Shown: positions 33,694 to 41,736 of the stretch, piece after piece
Layout of the letters: every line of letters starts with the position of its first letter
Position numbering within the stretch: the stretch's first letter is position 1
Assembly: GCA_900548215.1 (NCBI GenBank)
Contig: URJI01000002.1
Location: 11,412 to 75,411 of the forward strand
Reading direction: 5' to 3'
DNA: 64,000 bases
Source of the DNA: an uncultured Coprococcus sp.
GTDB taxonomy: Bacteria > Bacillota > Clostridia > Lachnospirales > Lachnospiraceae
Translations under genes and position numbers: made by a program
The notes under the pieces: model-generated
Database searches by the model: none
What the model was told of the DNA's origin: nothing
The model's input: the letters and a program-made list of their open reading frames with translations, nothing else

Positions 33694-34719
33694 CTAGAAC
33701 AGATCCAGCGTATTGTCAAGATATATCTCTTCTCTTACCCGCAGCTGATACTCTGGCTTTGTCATATAGTATAGCAGAAATTCCAGCACTATGGCACTCC
33801 CAAGACTTCTCCCCTCTATCTTGAAATTGGAAAATCCCATCGGCAAGTAAATGTTCCTTATATCATCTATACCTATAAATCCAGGATTCTCCATCGCCTT
33901 TGAGAAACGATAGCCACCTGCTGCGTTCGGCGATGTACAACGGTGAATTGATTTCTCACCGAGAGCCATACGGCTCACATCCTCATAGCAGGCTTTCCTG
34001 TCCTGACAGGAGAACCAACAGCATTCGTTGCACAGGAATTCCACCTTGTCTTTCTGCTTTTGCGAAAGCGCTCCCAGCCTGTCAAATGCTTTGTTCAGCC
34101 GAAAATCCGGCACAACATACCTGAATTCATCCCGGTCAAGCTCTGCTGAAAACAGATCAAAGTCCGTAATGACCTTTGTTGTCGATGAAACCATATATAG
34201 TCCCGGATAATTCTCCTGCAGATAATCAATCAGCAACTCCGAATGGACTATGACGCCATTTTGAACATATGCCTTGCCTTCTGCCTGGTTAGGTCTTAGC
34301 ATGATACTCCTGCTTTGAGTGTCATCCGCCGCAGCTCCGCCATCCTCAAACACTTTACACAAATCGTTACACCGCTTATCAGCAAGATGTTCCGGTCTCA
34401 GTAGTGAGTTGCTGAAGGTCAGCCTCGCCGATATTCCATACTCGCTCATAAACTCCAGCACATCTCCGGCATCGCTGTCGCCATATCCCACTCTGCCACC
34501 GCCCCAGAGACAGTCACCCGGTGCTCCATACACGGAACCGATATCACACCAGTCATAAAAATATTCCCTGTGCTCACGATATAGTGGCAGGAACACCTTG
34601 TACAGCTCGTAGAATTCAAAAAGTCCAGGCAGATGGTAATGTGCCTTGTATTCAGTTTTGCTATTCCCTGTCTCTGGCTTTGATCTGCCAAACAATGGCT
34701 CATTCTTCATAGTGTTCAT
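33694..34719 (-). CDS. Unrecognised protein, 341 aa, with a cysteine cluster
   Basis: The protein has no membrane segment. Residues ~75-190 look like strand-helix repeats of a barrel (ISARLTFSNSLLRPEHL, then VIVHSELLIDYLQENYP, then MVSSTTKVITD). Near residue 228 there is a cysteine cluster, LCNECCWFSCQDRKAC, and later a further cysteine (HRCTSP), which could hold an iron-sulfur cluster or zinc. A weak resemblance to U32-type TIM barrels exists but I cannot confirm it. It stands alone. Confidence 0.45.
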   Translation of the reverse strand: MNTMKNEPLFGRSKPETGNSKTEYKAHYHLPGLFEFYELYKVFLPLYREHREYFYDWCDIGSVYGAPGDCLWGGGRVGYGDSDAGDVLEFMSEYGISARLTFSNSLLRPEHLADKRCNDLCKVFEDGGAAADDTQSRSIMLRPNQAEGKAYVQNGVIVHSELLIDYLQENYPGLYMVSSTTKVITDFDLFSAELDRDEFRYVVPDFRLNKAFDRLGALSQKQKDKVEFLCNECCWFSCQDRKACYEDVSRMALGEKSIHRCTSPNAAGGYRFSKAMENPGFIGIDDIRNIYLPMGFSNFKIEGRSLGSAIVLEFLLYYMTKPEYQLRVREEIYLDNTLDLF

Positions 34720-34869
34720 TTTCCCGTTTTTCTTTCAGTTCTCATATGTTATCTTAATTTCCGCATATTATCTACAATTATATAAAAGTTCTTTATCTGT
34801 TGCAAACCATGTTTAGGACATTGTATATTTGAGCTATGGGAATTCACATTTTATAAGCGAGGGATGACT

Positions 34870-36150
34870 ATGAATTATGCATTTACAAATGGAAAAATAT
34901 TAAACGGAACTAAAGATATGCAGATACAGACCGGACTCTGTATCCTGGTCAGGGATGGCAAAATATACGACATCGCAAAGGATACTGCTGATCTTGACGG
35001 ATACAAGATCATAGACCTTCAGGGACATTACATTCTGCCGGGCCTTATCAATATGCATGTACATCTTGCGGGAAGCGGAAAACCGCAGAAGAAGCAGCGC
35101 GACAATGAAAAACTTGTAAATACCATCATGGGCTCGGCGCTTACCAGAGCCATCGCATACAACATGGTGGCGGGCTTTGCAAAGGACGAACTGCTAAGCG
35201 GTGTCACTACCATAAGAACTGTTGGCGGCCTTGGAAACTTTGACACCAGACTGCGTGACGAGATCGAAGCAGGCACCAAGATAGGGCCGCGTATCCTTGC
35301 CGCCAATCAGGGAATCTCAGTTCCTGGGGGACATATGGCGGGATCTGTAGCTATCGCTGCTGCAAACATAGATGAAGCCCTTGCCCACCTGAACAAATGT
35401 GAGAAAGAAAAGGTTGACATAATCAAGCTCATGATCACCGGTGGAGTGCTTGATGCAAAGGAAAAGGGAGGCCCTGGAGAACTGAAGATGTCTCCTGACA
35501 TGGTGCGCGCAGTCTGCGACAAGGCTCATGCAGACGGATACATGGTTTCCGCACACGTCGAATCACCCGAAGGTGTCCGCGTTGCTCTGGAAAACGGAGT
35601 TGATTCCATCGAACACGGCGCTAAAATGGACGATGACATGATCAGACTTTTCAAGGAACGCGGGGCATTCCTCTGCACCACTATCTCTCCGGCTCTTCCA
35701 TATGCCCTGTTTGACCGCACCCTCACGAATGCGACTGAGGTCGAGCAGTACAATGGAAATGTCGTATTTGAGGGAATCATTGACTGTTCAAAGGCAGCCC
35801 TGGCAAATGACATCCCTGTTGTGCTGGGAAATGACGTGGGCTGTCCATGGATCACACAATACGACTTTTGGCGTGAGCTGTACTACTTCCACAAATACGT
35901 CGGGGTATCCAACTCATTTGCACTGTACACCGCGACAAAGCGGAGTGCAGAGCTTGCCGGGATTGGACAGCTCACCGGATCCATCGAGAAGGGCAAATAT
36001 GCAGACATGATAGTCACCGCAGGAAATCCTCTTGACGATCTGCGCGTTCTCAGGAATCTTGAGATGGTCATCACTAGGGGAAACATCATCAACCACCCAA
36101 AGATCAAGAAGAGGAAGAATGTGGATGCGGAGCTGGACAAGTTTCTGTAA
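34870..36150 (+). CDS. Metal-dependent amidohydrolase (imidazolonepropionase-like)
   Basis: This 426-residue protein has the composite beta-sandwich/TIM-barrel plan: N- and C-terminal sandwich parts, H-x-H in LINMHVHLAG, the candidate carbamylated-lysine segment IIKLMITGG, histidines in SAHVESPEG and SIEHGA, and the last acid in VVLGNDVGCP. Prolidase- or imidazolonepropionase-like enzymes cut cyclic amides or peptides; the substrate is unclear. GAGGG lies six bases before the ATG at 34870. A second ATG at 34864 overlaps that site. Confidence 0.85.
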   Translation: MNYAFTNGKILNGTKDMQIQTGLCILVRDGKIYDIAKDTADLDGYKIIDLQGHYILPGLINMHVHLAGSGKPQKKQRDNEKLVNTIMGSALTRAIAYNMVAGFAKDELLSGVTTIRTVGGLGNFDTRLRDEIEAGTKIGPRILAANQGISVPGGHMAGSVAIAAANIDEALAHLNKCEKEKVDIIKLMITGGVLDAKEKGGPGELKMSPDMVRAVCDKAHADGYMVSAHVESPEGVRVALENGVDSIEHGAKMDDDMIRLFKERGAFLCTTISPALPYALFDRTLTNATEVEQYNGNVVFEGIIDCSKAALANDIPVVLGNDVGCPWITQYDFWRELYYFHKYVGVSNSFALYTATKRSAELAGIGQLTGSIEKGKYADMIVTAGNPLDDLRVLRNLEMVITRGNIINHPKIKKRKNVDAELDKFL

Positions 36151-36275
36151 ATAATGAATACTGTTTGTGTTTAATATTGCATTTAATGAAGATAAACCTG
36201 TTGTTTCTTTCATTGTTAATAGCGATGAGTTAAACTAAAAATACGACTAAACAGCAACGGAGGTTATTATTTATT

Positions 36276-36506
36276 ATGGGAAATACATTCAGGGAAGTGC
36301 AGTGTTACAAATGCGGACATATTTTTATGTGGCAGAAAGATGGTATAGAATATCAGTCCGAATATCGTCTGGAAATCACCAACGAACTGCTGGGAATTGC
36401 GGCATGTCCTAAATGCGGAACGGATATGTTGGTAATTCCGCATATTCTTGAGGGAACCTCTAAAGATTCAAATGGGATTGTAGAATCAGGGATACGAGGA
36501 ATATAA
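36276..36506 (+). CDS. Small zinc-ribbon protein, 76 aa
   Basis: The protein has two C-x-x-C knuckles (CYKCGH at residue 10 and CPKCGTD near residue 46) separated by about 30 residues, typical of a rubredoxin-like zinc ribbon. The end is polar and probably loose. An AACGGAGG site precedes the start and a terminator follows. No specific function can be given. Confidence 0.7.
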   Translation: MGNTFREVQCYKCGHIFMWQKDGIEYQSEYRLEITNELLGIAACPKCGTDMLVIPHILEGTSKDSNGIVESGIRGI

Positions 36507-36519
36507 AGACAAAAACAAC

Positions 36520-36558
36520 CGGGTATGTTTCTTCCTGAACATGCCCGATTATTTTTTA
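36520..36558 (+). terminator. Terminator after the zinc-ribbon gene
   Basis: CGGGTATGTT (36520-36529) pairs with AACATGCCCG (36538-36547) with one G-T pair, then a T-rich tract. Confidence 0.8.
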
Positions 36559-36570
36559 TATGGGAATATC

Positions 36571-37821
36571 CTACTCATCTGGATTCACGATGGCGCCTAT
36601 CTTAAACTCTCTGCCGTCCTTTTGCCACTGTCTGTACTCCGCTGTAGCGGCAAAGAGTACATCTCCCGATGAGTTGATTGCCGTCTCAAGTGAATCCTGG
36701 ACCACTCCGATGATCATTCCGACAGCAACAGCCTGCATGGATATATCCTGTGGGATTCCAAACAGCGAGCACGCCATAGGAATGAGCAACAGTGAACCTC
36801 CCGCAACACCTGAGGCACCGCACGCGCCAAGGGTTGCCATAAGGCTGAGCATGAGTGCTGTCGGAACGCCAACCGACACTCCCATGGTATTTGCAACGGA
36901 AAGCGCCATTATAGTTATAGTGATGGCGGCACCATCCATATTGATGGTCGCGCCAAGCGGTATGGATACCGAATACACATCCGGGTCAAGTCCAAGTCTT
37001 TTGCAAAGTGACATGTTCACTGGGATATTTGCCGCAGAACTTCTGGTGAAGAACGCCGTCACACCTGACTCTCTGAGGCATCTCCACGCAAGTGGATATG
37101 CATTTCTCCTTAAGACGATAGTCGCAAGGAGCGGGTCTACGATCAATGCAACCGTAAACATGGCGCCCACAAGCACAAGCAGCAATCTGCCATATTCCTT
37201 GAATATCGACAATCCACTCTCCGATACTGTCGTGAACACAAGTCCCATGATTCCAAATGGTGCGCACCCGATGATCCACCTCACGACGGTTGATACCGCA
37301 TCCGATATGGATACAAGTGCAGATTTTATAGACTTGCTTGTCCGTCGCATGGCAAGTCCAAACAAAAGTGCCCATGCAAGTATGCAGAGATAATTTGCGT
37401 TGAGTATCGCATTTACGGGATTATCGGTGATGTTGAGCAAAAGATTCTGGAGGACCTCCATGATTCCCGATGGGACGACATCCGCCTGATATGATTCAAG
37501 GTCCAGTGTCATGGTTACAGGGAAAATAAAACTTGCGCTCACCGCCACTACCGCTGCGCATAGCGTGCTGAGCATATACATGATCGTCACCATACGGAAC
37601 TGCTGGCCATTTCCCTTTCCTGCATTTGCAATTGAGCTGATGACAAGGGCAAACACCAGTATCGGCGCAATTGCCTTGAGCGCCCTGACGAACATGGTTC
37701 CGATCAGGCCTATTCCCGTTGCCCCCGGCACCAGAAGTCCCAGCACCGCACCGATTACTATTCCAACCAATATCTTCGCGATCAGCGACACCCTATTCCA
37801 CATCTCTACAATCTTTTTCAT
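36571..37821 (-). CDS. sstT: Serine/threonine:sodium symporter (SstT-like)
   Basis: This 416-residue protein has eight to nine hydrophobic segments of the dicarboxylate/amino acid:cation symporter family. The family features are visible: serine-rich FFTRSSAANIPVN (hairpin 1), NMDGAAITITIMAL (the NMDGT-like motif) and a late GVVQDSLETAINSSGDV. SstT proteins take up serine and threonine with sodium. It is transcribed alone. The gene name follows best family resemblance. Confidence 0.88.
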   Translation of the reverse strand: MKKIVEMWNRVSLIAKILVGIVIGAVLGLLVPGATGIGLIGTMFVRALKAIAPILVFALVISSIANAGKGNGQQFRMVTIMYMLSTLCAAVVAVSASFIFPVTMTLDLESYQADVVPSGIMEVLQNLLLNITDNPVNAILNANYLCILAWALLFGLAMRRTSKSIKSALVSISDAVSTVVRWIIGCAPFGIMGLVFTTVSESGLSIFKEYGRLLLVLVGAMFTVALIVDPLLATIVLRRNAYPLAWRCLRESGVTAFFTRSSAANIPVNMSLCKRLGLDPDVYSVSIPLGATINMDGAAITITIMALSVANTMGVSVGVPTALMLSLMATLGACGASGVAGGSLLLIPMACSLFGIPQDISMQAVAVGMIIGVVQDSLETAINSSGDVLFAATAEYRQWQKDGREFKIGAIVNPDE

Positions 37822-38005
37822 GAATCTAACTCCTAACTATATCTATATTTCTGCTTTTTAACATACATTTTCTTTAGCATTCTTCTTTCTCAGAAGAACT
37901 ATCCTCACGAACAAAAGCACTGGGAATATAACTCCCGCAAGGATTCCGCGTTTCTTAATAGTATCATATATCGATCAGGCTTGTATATAACAGATTTCAT
38001 AACAC

Positions 38006-38042
38006 AAAAAGCGGCGAACAGATTCTTGCTTCTGTTCGCCGC
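38006..38042 (-). terminator. Terminator of the MetE-like gene
   Basis: An 11-bp perfect GC-rich stem (38011-38021 with 38032-38042) is followed on the minus strand by five Ts. Confidence 0.88.
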
Positions 38043-38067
38043 CACTTCACTTCTATAATATTCTATT

Positions 38068-39183
38068 TTATGACCAGACTTCCTCTGCTATCTCCTTAAC
38101 GAGCTTGAGCTTTGCCCACTGCTCATCCTCTGTCAGCTTGTTTCCGATCTCACACGATGCAAATCCACACTGAGGACTCAGGCATAATCTGTCAAGCGGT
38201 ACATACTTTGCTGCCTCGTGGATCCTTGCAATGACCTTCTCCTTATCCTCAAGAACCGGAGACTTTGTTGTGATGAGTCCGAGCACGACCTTCTTGTTCT
38301 CTGAAACCTTTGCAAGAGGTGCAAATCCGCCTGATCTCTCATCGTCATACTCAAGGAACAGCGCATCTACATTCTCATTTGCAAATACATAATCTGCAAC
38401 TGTGTCATAAGGACCGCTTGTGAAGAATGTTGAGTGGTAATTTCCTCTGCAGATATGTGAGGTGATGACCATATCCTCCGGCTTTCCTTCAAGGGCAAGA
38501 TTGTTCACTGCAAGCAGCTCCTTCTTGACATCTTCAAGGTCTATTCCAAGTGATTTATATCTCTGTTTTGCGGCATCCCCCACTATGGCTCCCCATGTAC
38601 AATCGTCAAGCTGCAGGTTTCGGCATCCAGCATCATAGAACTGCTTAATAACATCCTGATAAGCCTTTCCGATATCCTGGATAAGCTCCTCATTTGTATG
38701 GTAGAACTTTCTTGTATTTGCAAAATTGTCAGGTACTATCATCTGCTGGAATGTCTGTGCAGGAGCCGGTATCGTATACTTTGCAACAGTATTCTCATCC
38801 TCAAACTGCTTTAAGAACTTGAAATACTCAACAAATGGGTGAGCCTTTGCCTTTATCTTACCTACAAGATACGTATCATCAAGAACCGCAAGCTCTGCAT
38901 CGAATTTTACACCATTTCCAGTGTTCTCATGGGCAACGCCATCAAGTCCCCACATAAAGTCAAGATGCCAGAATGTTCTTCTGAACTCGCCATCTGTGAT
39001 CGCATGGAATCCAAGTTCCTTCTGCTTTGCAACGACCTTGGTAATCTCCTCATTAACAACTTTGTCGAACTCCTCCTTGGAGATCTTTCCGTCCCTGTAT
39101 GCTGCCTTCGCATCCTTGAGTGCCTGTGGTCTCAGGAAGCTTCCTACAAAATCATATCTAAAAGGTGTCTGTAATTTGCTCAT
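38068..39183 (-). CDS. MetE C-terminal-domain-like methyltransferase (YxjG/YxjH-type)
   Basis: This 371-residue protein is a single MetE-type barrel. Zinc ligands are suggested by VITSHICRGNYHS (H and C) and LSPQCGFAS (C), and the N-terminal ITDGEFRRTFWHLDF and LQLDDCTWG match the YxjG/YxjH group. It probably methylates homocysteine or a related thiol with a non-folate or folate donor. No partner N-terminal MetE domain is near. The start follows GGAGG. A candidate methionine-regulon box lies about 100 bp upstream. Confidence 0.9.
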   Translation of the reverse strand: MSKLQTPFRYDFVGSFLRPQALKDAKAAYRDGKISKEEFDKVVNEEITKVVAKQKELGFHAITDGEFRRTFWHLDFMWGLDGVAHENTGNGVKFDAELAVLDDTYLVGKIKAKAHPFVEYFKFLKQFEDENTVAKYTIPAPAQTFQQMIVPDNFANTRKFYHTNEELIQDIGKAYQDVIKQFYDAGCRNLQLDDCTWGAIVGDAAKQRYKSLGIDLEDVKKELLAVNNLALEGKPEDMVITSHICRGNYHSTFFTSGPYDTVADYVFANENVDALFLEYDDERSGGFAPLAKVSENKKVVLGLITTKSPVLEDKEKVIARIHEAAKYVPLDRLCLSPQCGFASCEIGNKLTEDEQWAKLKLVKEIAEEVWS

Positions 39184-39281
39184 ACGTCTTTATCCTCCAT
39201 AGTGTTTTCTCGTTTTCTTAACTTGAGGATATTCTAACAGGGTAGGCTGTCCATGAAAAATACTATTATTTTGGGGCTCGT

Positions 39282-39298
39282 CATAGTTTCAATCTATG
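39282..39298. promoter_or_regulatory. Candidate MET-box-like dyad upstream of the MetE-like gene
   Basis: CATAGTTTCAATCTATG is a dyad that agrees with the streptococcal MtaR/MetR MET-box (TATAGTTT-N-AAACTATA) at most positions. A second partial copy, CTATAGTTTATG, starts at 39317. The link to a LysR-type regulator is inference. Confidence 0.4.
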
Positions 39299-39768
39299 GA
39301 AGCATATTTCCAACTACTATAGTTTATGTTATCTATTTGAGAAAAACGTCATTAATACTGCAAGCTGCCATTGCCCGGAGCCACTATCATTCATGCAGTT
39401 TATTTAGTGTTACGGGATTCTCGCGATATATTGAGTGCGACAGAATTCATGCAATATATTGCGTGTAACAGAATTCACACACAATCATAACGCGGAGTTT
39501 TTATCTTTTTTTGAATTTTTCTGTATTTTACACAAGCAATTATCTCTTTTTTGTTTAAAGGACTTTAAAGATACAAGAATTCCATAAATTTTATCTTTTA
39601 ATGATTATATAGCATAAAAGATAAAATTTTGTATCTAAAACCTGAAAATAAATCATCAAAGTGCAACGTCATTCATACACCGCGTGCAGATTTCCCATAT
39701 CAGCTTCAGTGCTATGTACATCAATACCTTAGAATTCATATACCCCAGACTCTGTAACCCACCAATTC
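39299..39768. other. Long spacer with an AT-rich palindrome
   Basis: No convincing gene is seen. A perfect 15-bp inverted repeat lies at 39586-39600 and 39615-39629 (AAATTTTATCTTTTA arm), extended by AGATACAA/TTGTATCT outside it. A short frame at 39253-39468 has no good ribosome site and looks accidental. Confidence 0.6.
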
Positions 39769-39773
39769 CATAT

Positions 39774-39852
39774 AAAAAGCCTGCATACCCCCAATGTGAA
39801 ACCACCCGAAATGACAATCGTCAAATATGATTTCACATAGGCTTATACAGGC
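39774..39852 (-). terminator. Terminator of the ABC exporter operon
   Basis: On the minus strand, two nested stems (GCCTG with CAGGC outside, ATGTGAAA with TTTCACAT inside) end in CTTTTTAT, 37 bp beyond the last gene. Confidence 0.7.
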
Positions 39853-39888
39853 TTCCATTCACTATTATCCAGAATGTTTTATTTTTCT

Positions 39889-41733
39889 TTAACTCCACTG
39901 AGAGTTATACAGATCCGCATAGAATCCATTCTGAGCCATGAGCTCATCATGGTTACCCTGCTCTATGATGTCACCGTCCTTCATAACAAGGATGATGTCT
40001 GCATTCTTGATGGTTGACAGTCTGTGGGCTATGACAAAACTTGTCCTGCCCTTCATCAGATTGTCCATGGCTCTCTGAATCCTGTGTTCTGTTCTCGTAT
40101 CGACTGATGATGTAGCCTCATCGAGGATCAGAACCGGATTGTCAGCAAGAATGGCTCTTGCGATAGTCAAAAGCTGTTTCTGTCCCTGAGAGATATTTGT
40201 TATCTCCTCATTGAGCTCCATGTTGTATCCGCCCGGAAGTGCCGAGATAAATCTATGTGCATGAGCTGCCTTTGCCGCTGCGATGACTTCCTCATCCGTG
40301 GCATCCAGTCTTCCGTATCTGATATTCTCCATGATAGTGCCCTTGAACAGCCATGTGTCCTGAAGCACCATGCCAAATACATCCCTGAGCTCACGTCTGT
40401 TGAAATCCTTTATATTGTGTCCATCCAGAAGTATAGCACCGCCATTCACGTCGTAGAATCTCATGAGCAGCTTGACCATGGTGGTCTTGCCCGCTCCGGT
40501 AGGTCCGACTATGGCTACCTGCTGTCCCGGCTTTACATGGGCCGAGAAATCCTTGATGATGATCTGATCCGGATTGTATCCAAACTTTACATGATCAAAT
40601 GTTACCTCGCCCTTGATTCCCTCTGTAGATACAGGATTCTCTACTATCTGCTCCTCTTCCTTCTCTTCAAGAAGTTCAAATACCCGCTCAGCTGCGGCTG
40701 CCATCTGCTGCATCATATTTGTGACCTGGGCAACCTGCTGAACAGGCTGTGTGAGGTTCTTCACGTACTGTATAAATGCCTGGATATCACCTATCTGGAT
40801 AGTTCCCCTGATCGCCAGAGCCGCACCTGATATGGCAACTGCCACATAACCCAGATTGCCGACAAACATCATAATAGGCTGCATCAGTCCTGAGAAGAAC
40901 TGTGACTTCCATGCTGACTTGTACAGAGTCTCATTTGTCTCATGGAACTCTCTTCTAACGTCGTTCTCCTTATTGAACGCTTTTATGACATTGTGTCCGC
41001 CATACACCTCTTCAACCTGGCCGTTTATATGTCCCACGTATTCCTGCTGCTGCTTGAAGAATCTCTGGGATTTCTTGATGACAAACATCATGAGCATGAT
41101 ACTTATCGGAAGTATCAGCACCGAAATGAGTGTCATAAGCGGGCTGATCGTGAGCATCATCACGATTACACCGATGACCGTACTAACCGATGTAATGAGC
41201 TGTGTAATACTCTGGTTCAGACCATTTCCCATGGTGTCTATATCATTTGTGATCCTTGAAAGTACCTCGCCATAGGTTCTGCTCTCAAAGTAGCTCATCG
41301 GCATCCTGTTAATCTTCTCGGACACCTCACGTCTCATCCTGTAGCACACCTTCTGTGTGATACCGGTCATGATGAAGCCCTGTACAAAGCTAAATGCCAC
41401 ACTCAGCACATACAGGCCAAGACAGAACAGCAATATCTTACCGATATACGTGAAATCAATTCCGCCGTTGCCTGTTATCTTGTTCATGATTCCCTCGGAC
41501 AGGGCTGTTGTCGCCTTGCCGAGTACCTTCGGACATACTACGTTGAATACCGTACTTCCAATTGCAAATATAGCAACGACAACAACCGCCGCCTTGTACT
41601 TGCCTATATATCTGAATAACTTTCCTATCGTTCCCTTAAAGTCCTTGGCTTTCTCGCCGCCCATCATAGGACCGTGGCCTCTTCTAGGACCTCTAAAACT
41701 TCTCTGATTATTTGTCTGATTCTGTTCTGCCAT
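39889..41733 (-). CDS. ABC exporter half-transporter, subunit B (ATPase-permease)
   Basis: This 614-residue protein has six membrane helices and a C-terminal ATPase. The ATPase has Walker A GPTGAGKTT, signature ISQGQKQ, Walker B LILDEATS with the catalytic glutamate, and the H-loop IAHRLST. Its start is three bases after the stop of the upstream half-transporter; both form one operon. The intact Walker B glutamate here and the altered one in the partner fit a heterodimeric multidrug exporter with one degenerate site. Substrate not known. Confidence 0.93.
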   Translation of the reverse strand: MAEQNQTNNQRSFRGPRRGHGPMMGGEKAKDFKGTIGKLFRYIGKYKAAVVVVAIFAIGSTVFNVVCPKVLGKATTALSEGIMNKITGNGGIDFTYIGKILLFCLGLYVLSVAFSFVQGFIMTGITQKVCYRMRREVSEKINRMPMSYFESRTYGEVLSRITNDIDTMGNGLNQSITQLITSVSTVIGVIVMMLTISPLMTLISVLILPISIMLMMFVIKKSQRFFKQQQEYVGHINGQVEEVYGGHNVIKAFNKENDVRREFHETNETLYKSAWKSQFFSGLMQPIMMFVGNLGYVAVAISGAALAIRGTIQIGDIQAFIQYVKNLTQPVQQVAQVTNMMQQMAAAAERVFELLEEKEEEQIVENPVSTEGIKGEVTFDHVKFGYNPDQIIIKDFSAHVKPGQQVAIVGPTGAGKTTMVKLLMRFYDVNGGAILLDGHNIKDFNRRELRDVFGMVLQDTWLFKGTIMENIRYGRLDATDEEVIAAAKAAHAHRFISALPGGYNMELNEEITNISQGQKQLLTIARAILADNPVLILDEATSSVDTRTEHRIQRAMDNLMKGRTSFVIAHRLSTIKNADIILVMKDGDIIEQGNHDELMAQNGFYADLYNSQWS

Positions 41734-41736
41734 GTC

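Noticed and set aside
36560..37393. 277-codon plus-strand frame
   Set aside because: It is antisense to the SstT-type symporter; its Ser/Thr/Met-rich composition is typical of a shadow frame.
37858..37975. Hydrophobic open frame on the minus strand before the symporter (ILAGVIFPVLLFV)
   Set aside because: It has a stop just upstream and no ATG, GTG or TTG start, so no gene can be supported; perhaps an old gene end.
39253..39468. 71-codon frame in the spacer after the MetE-like gene
   Set aside because: No proper ribosome site, and it runs through the MET-box-like dyads; more likely regulatory DNA.
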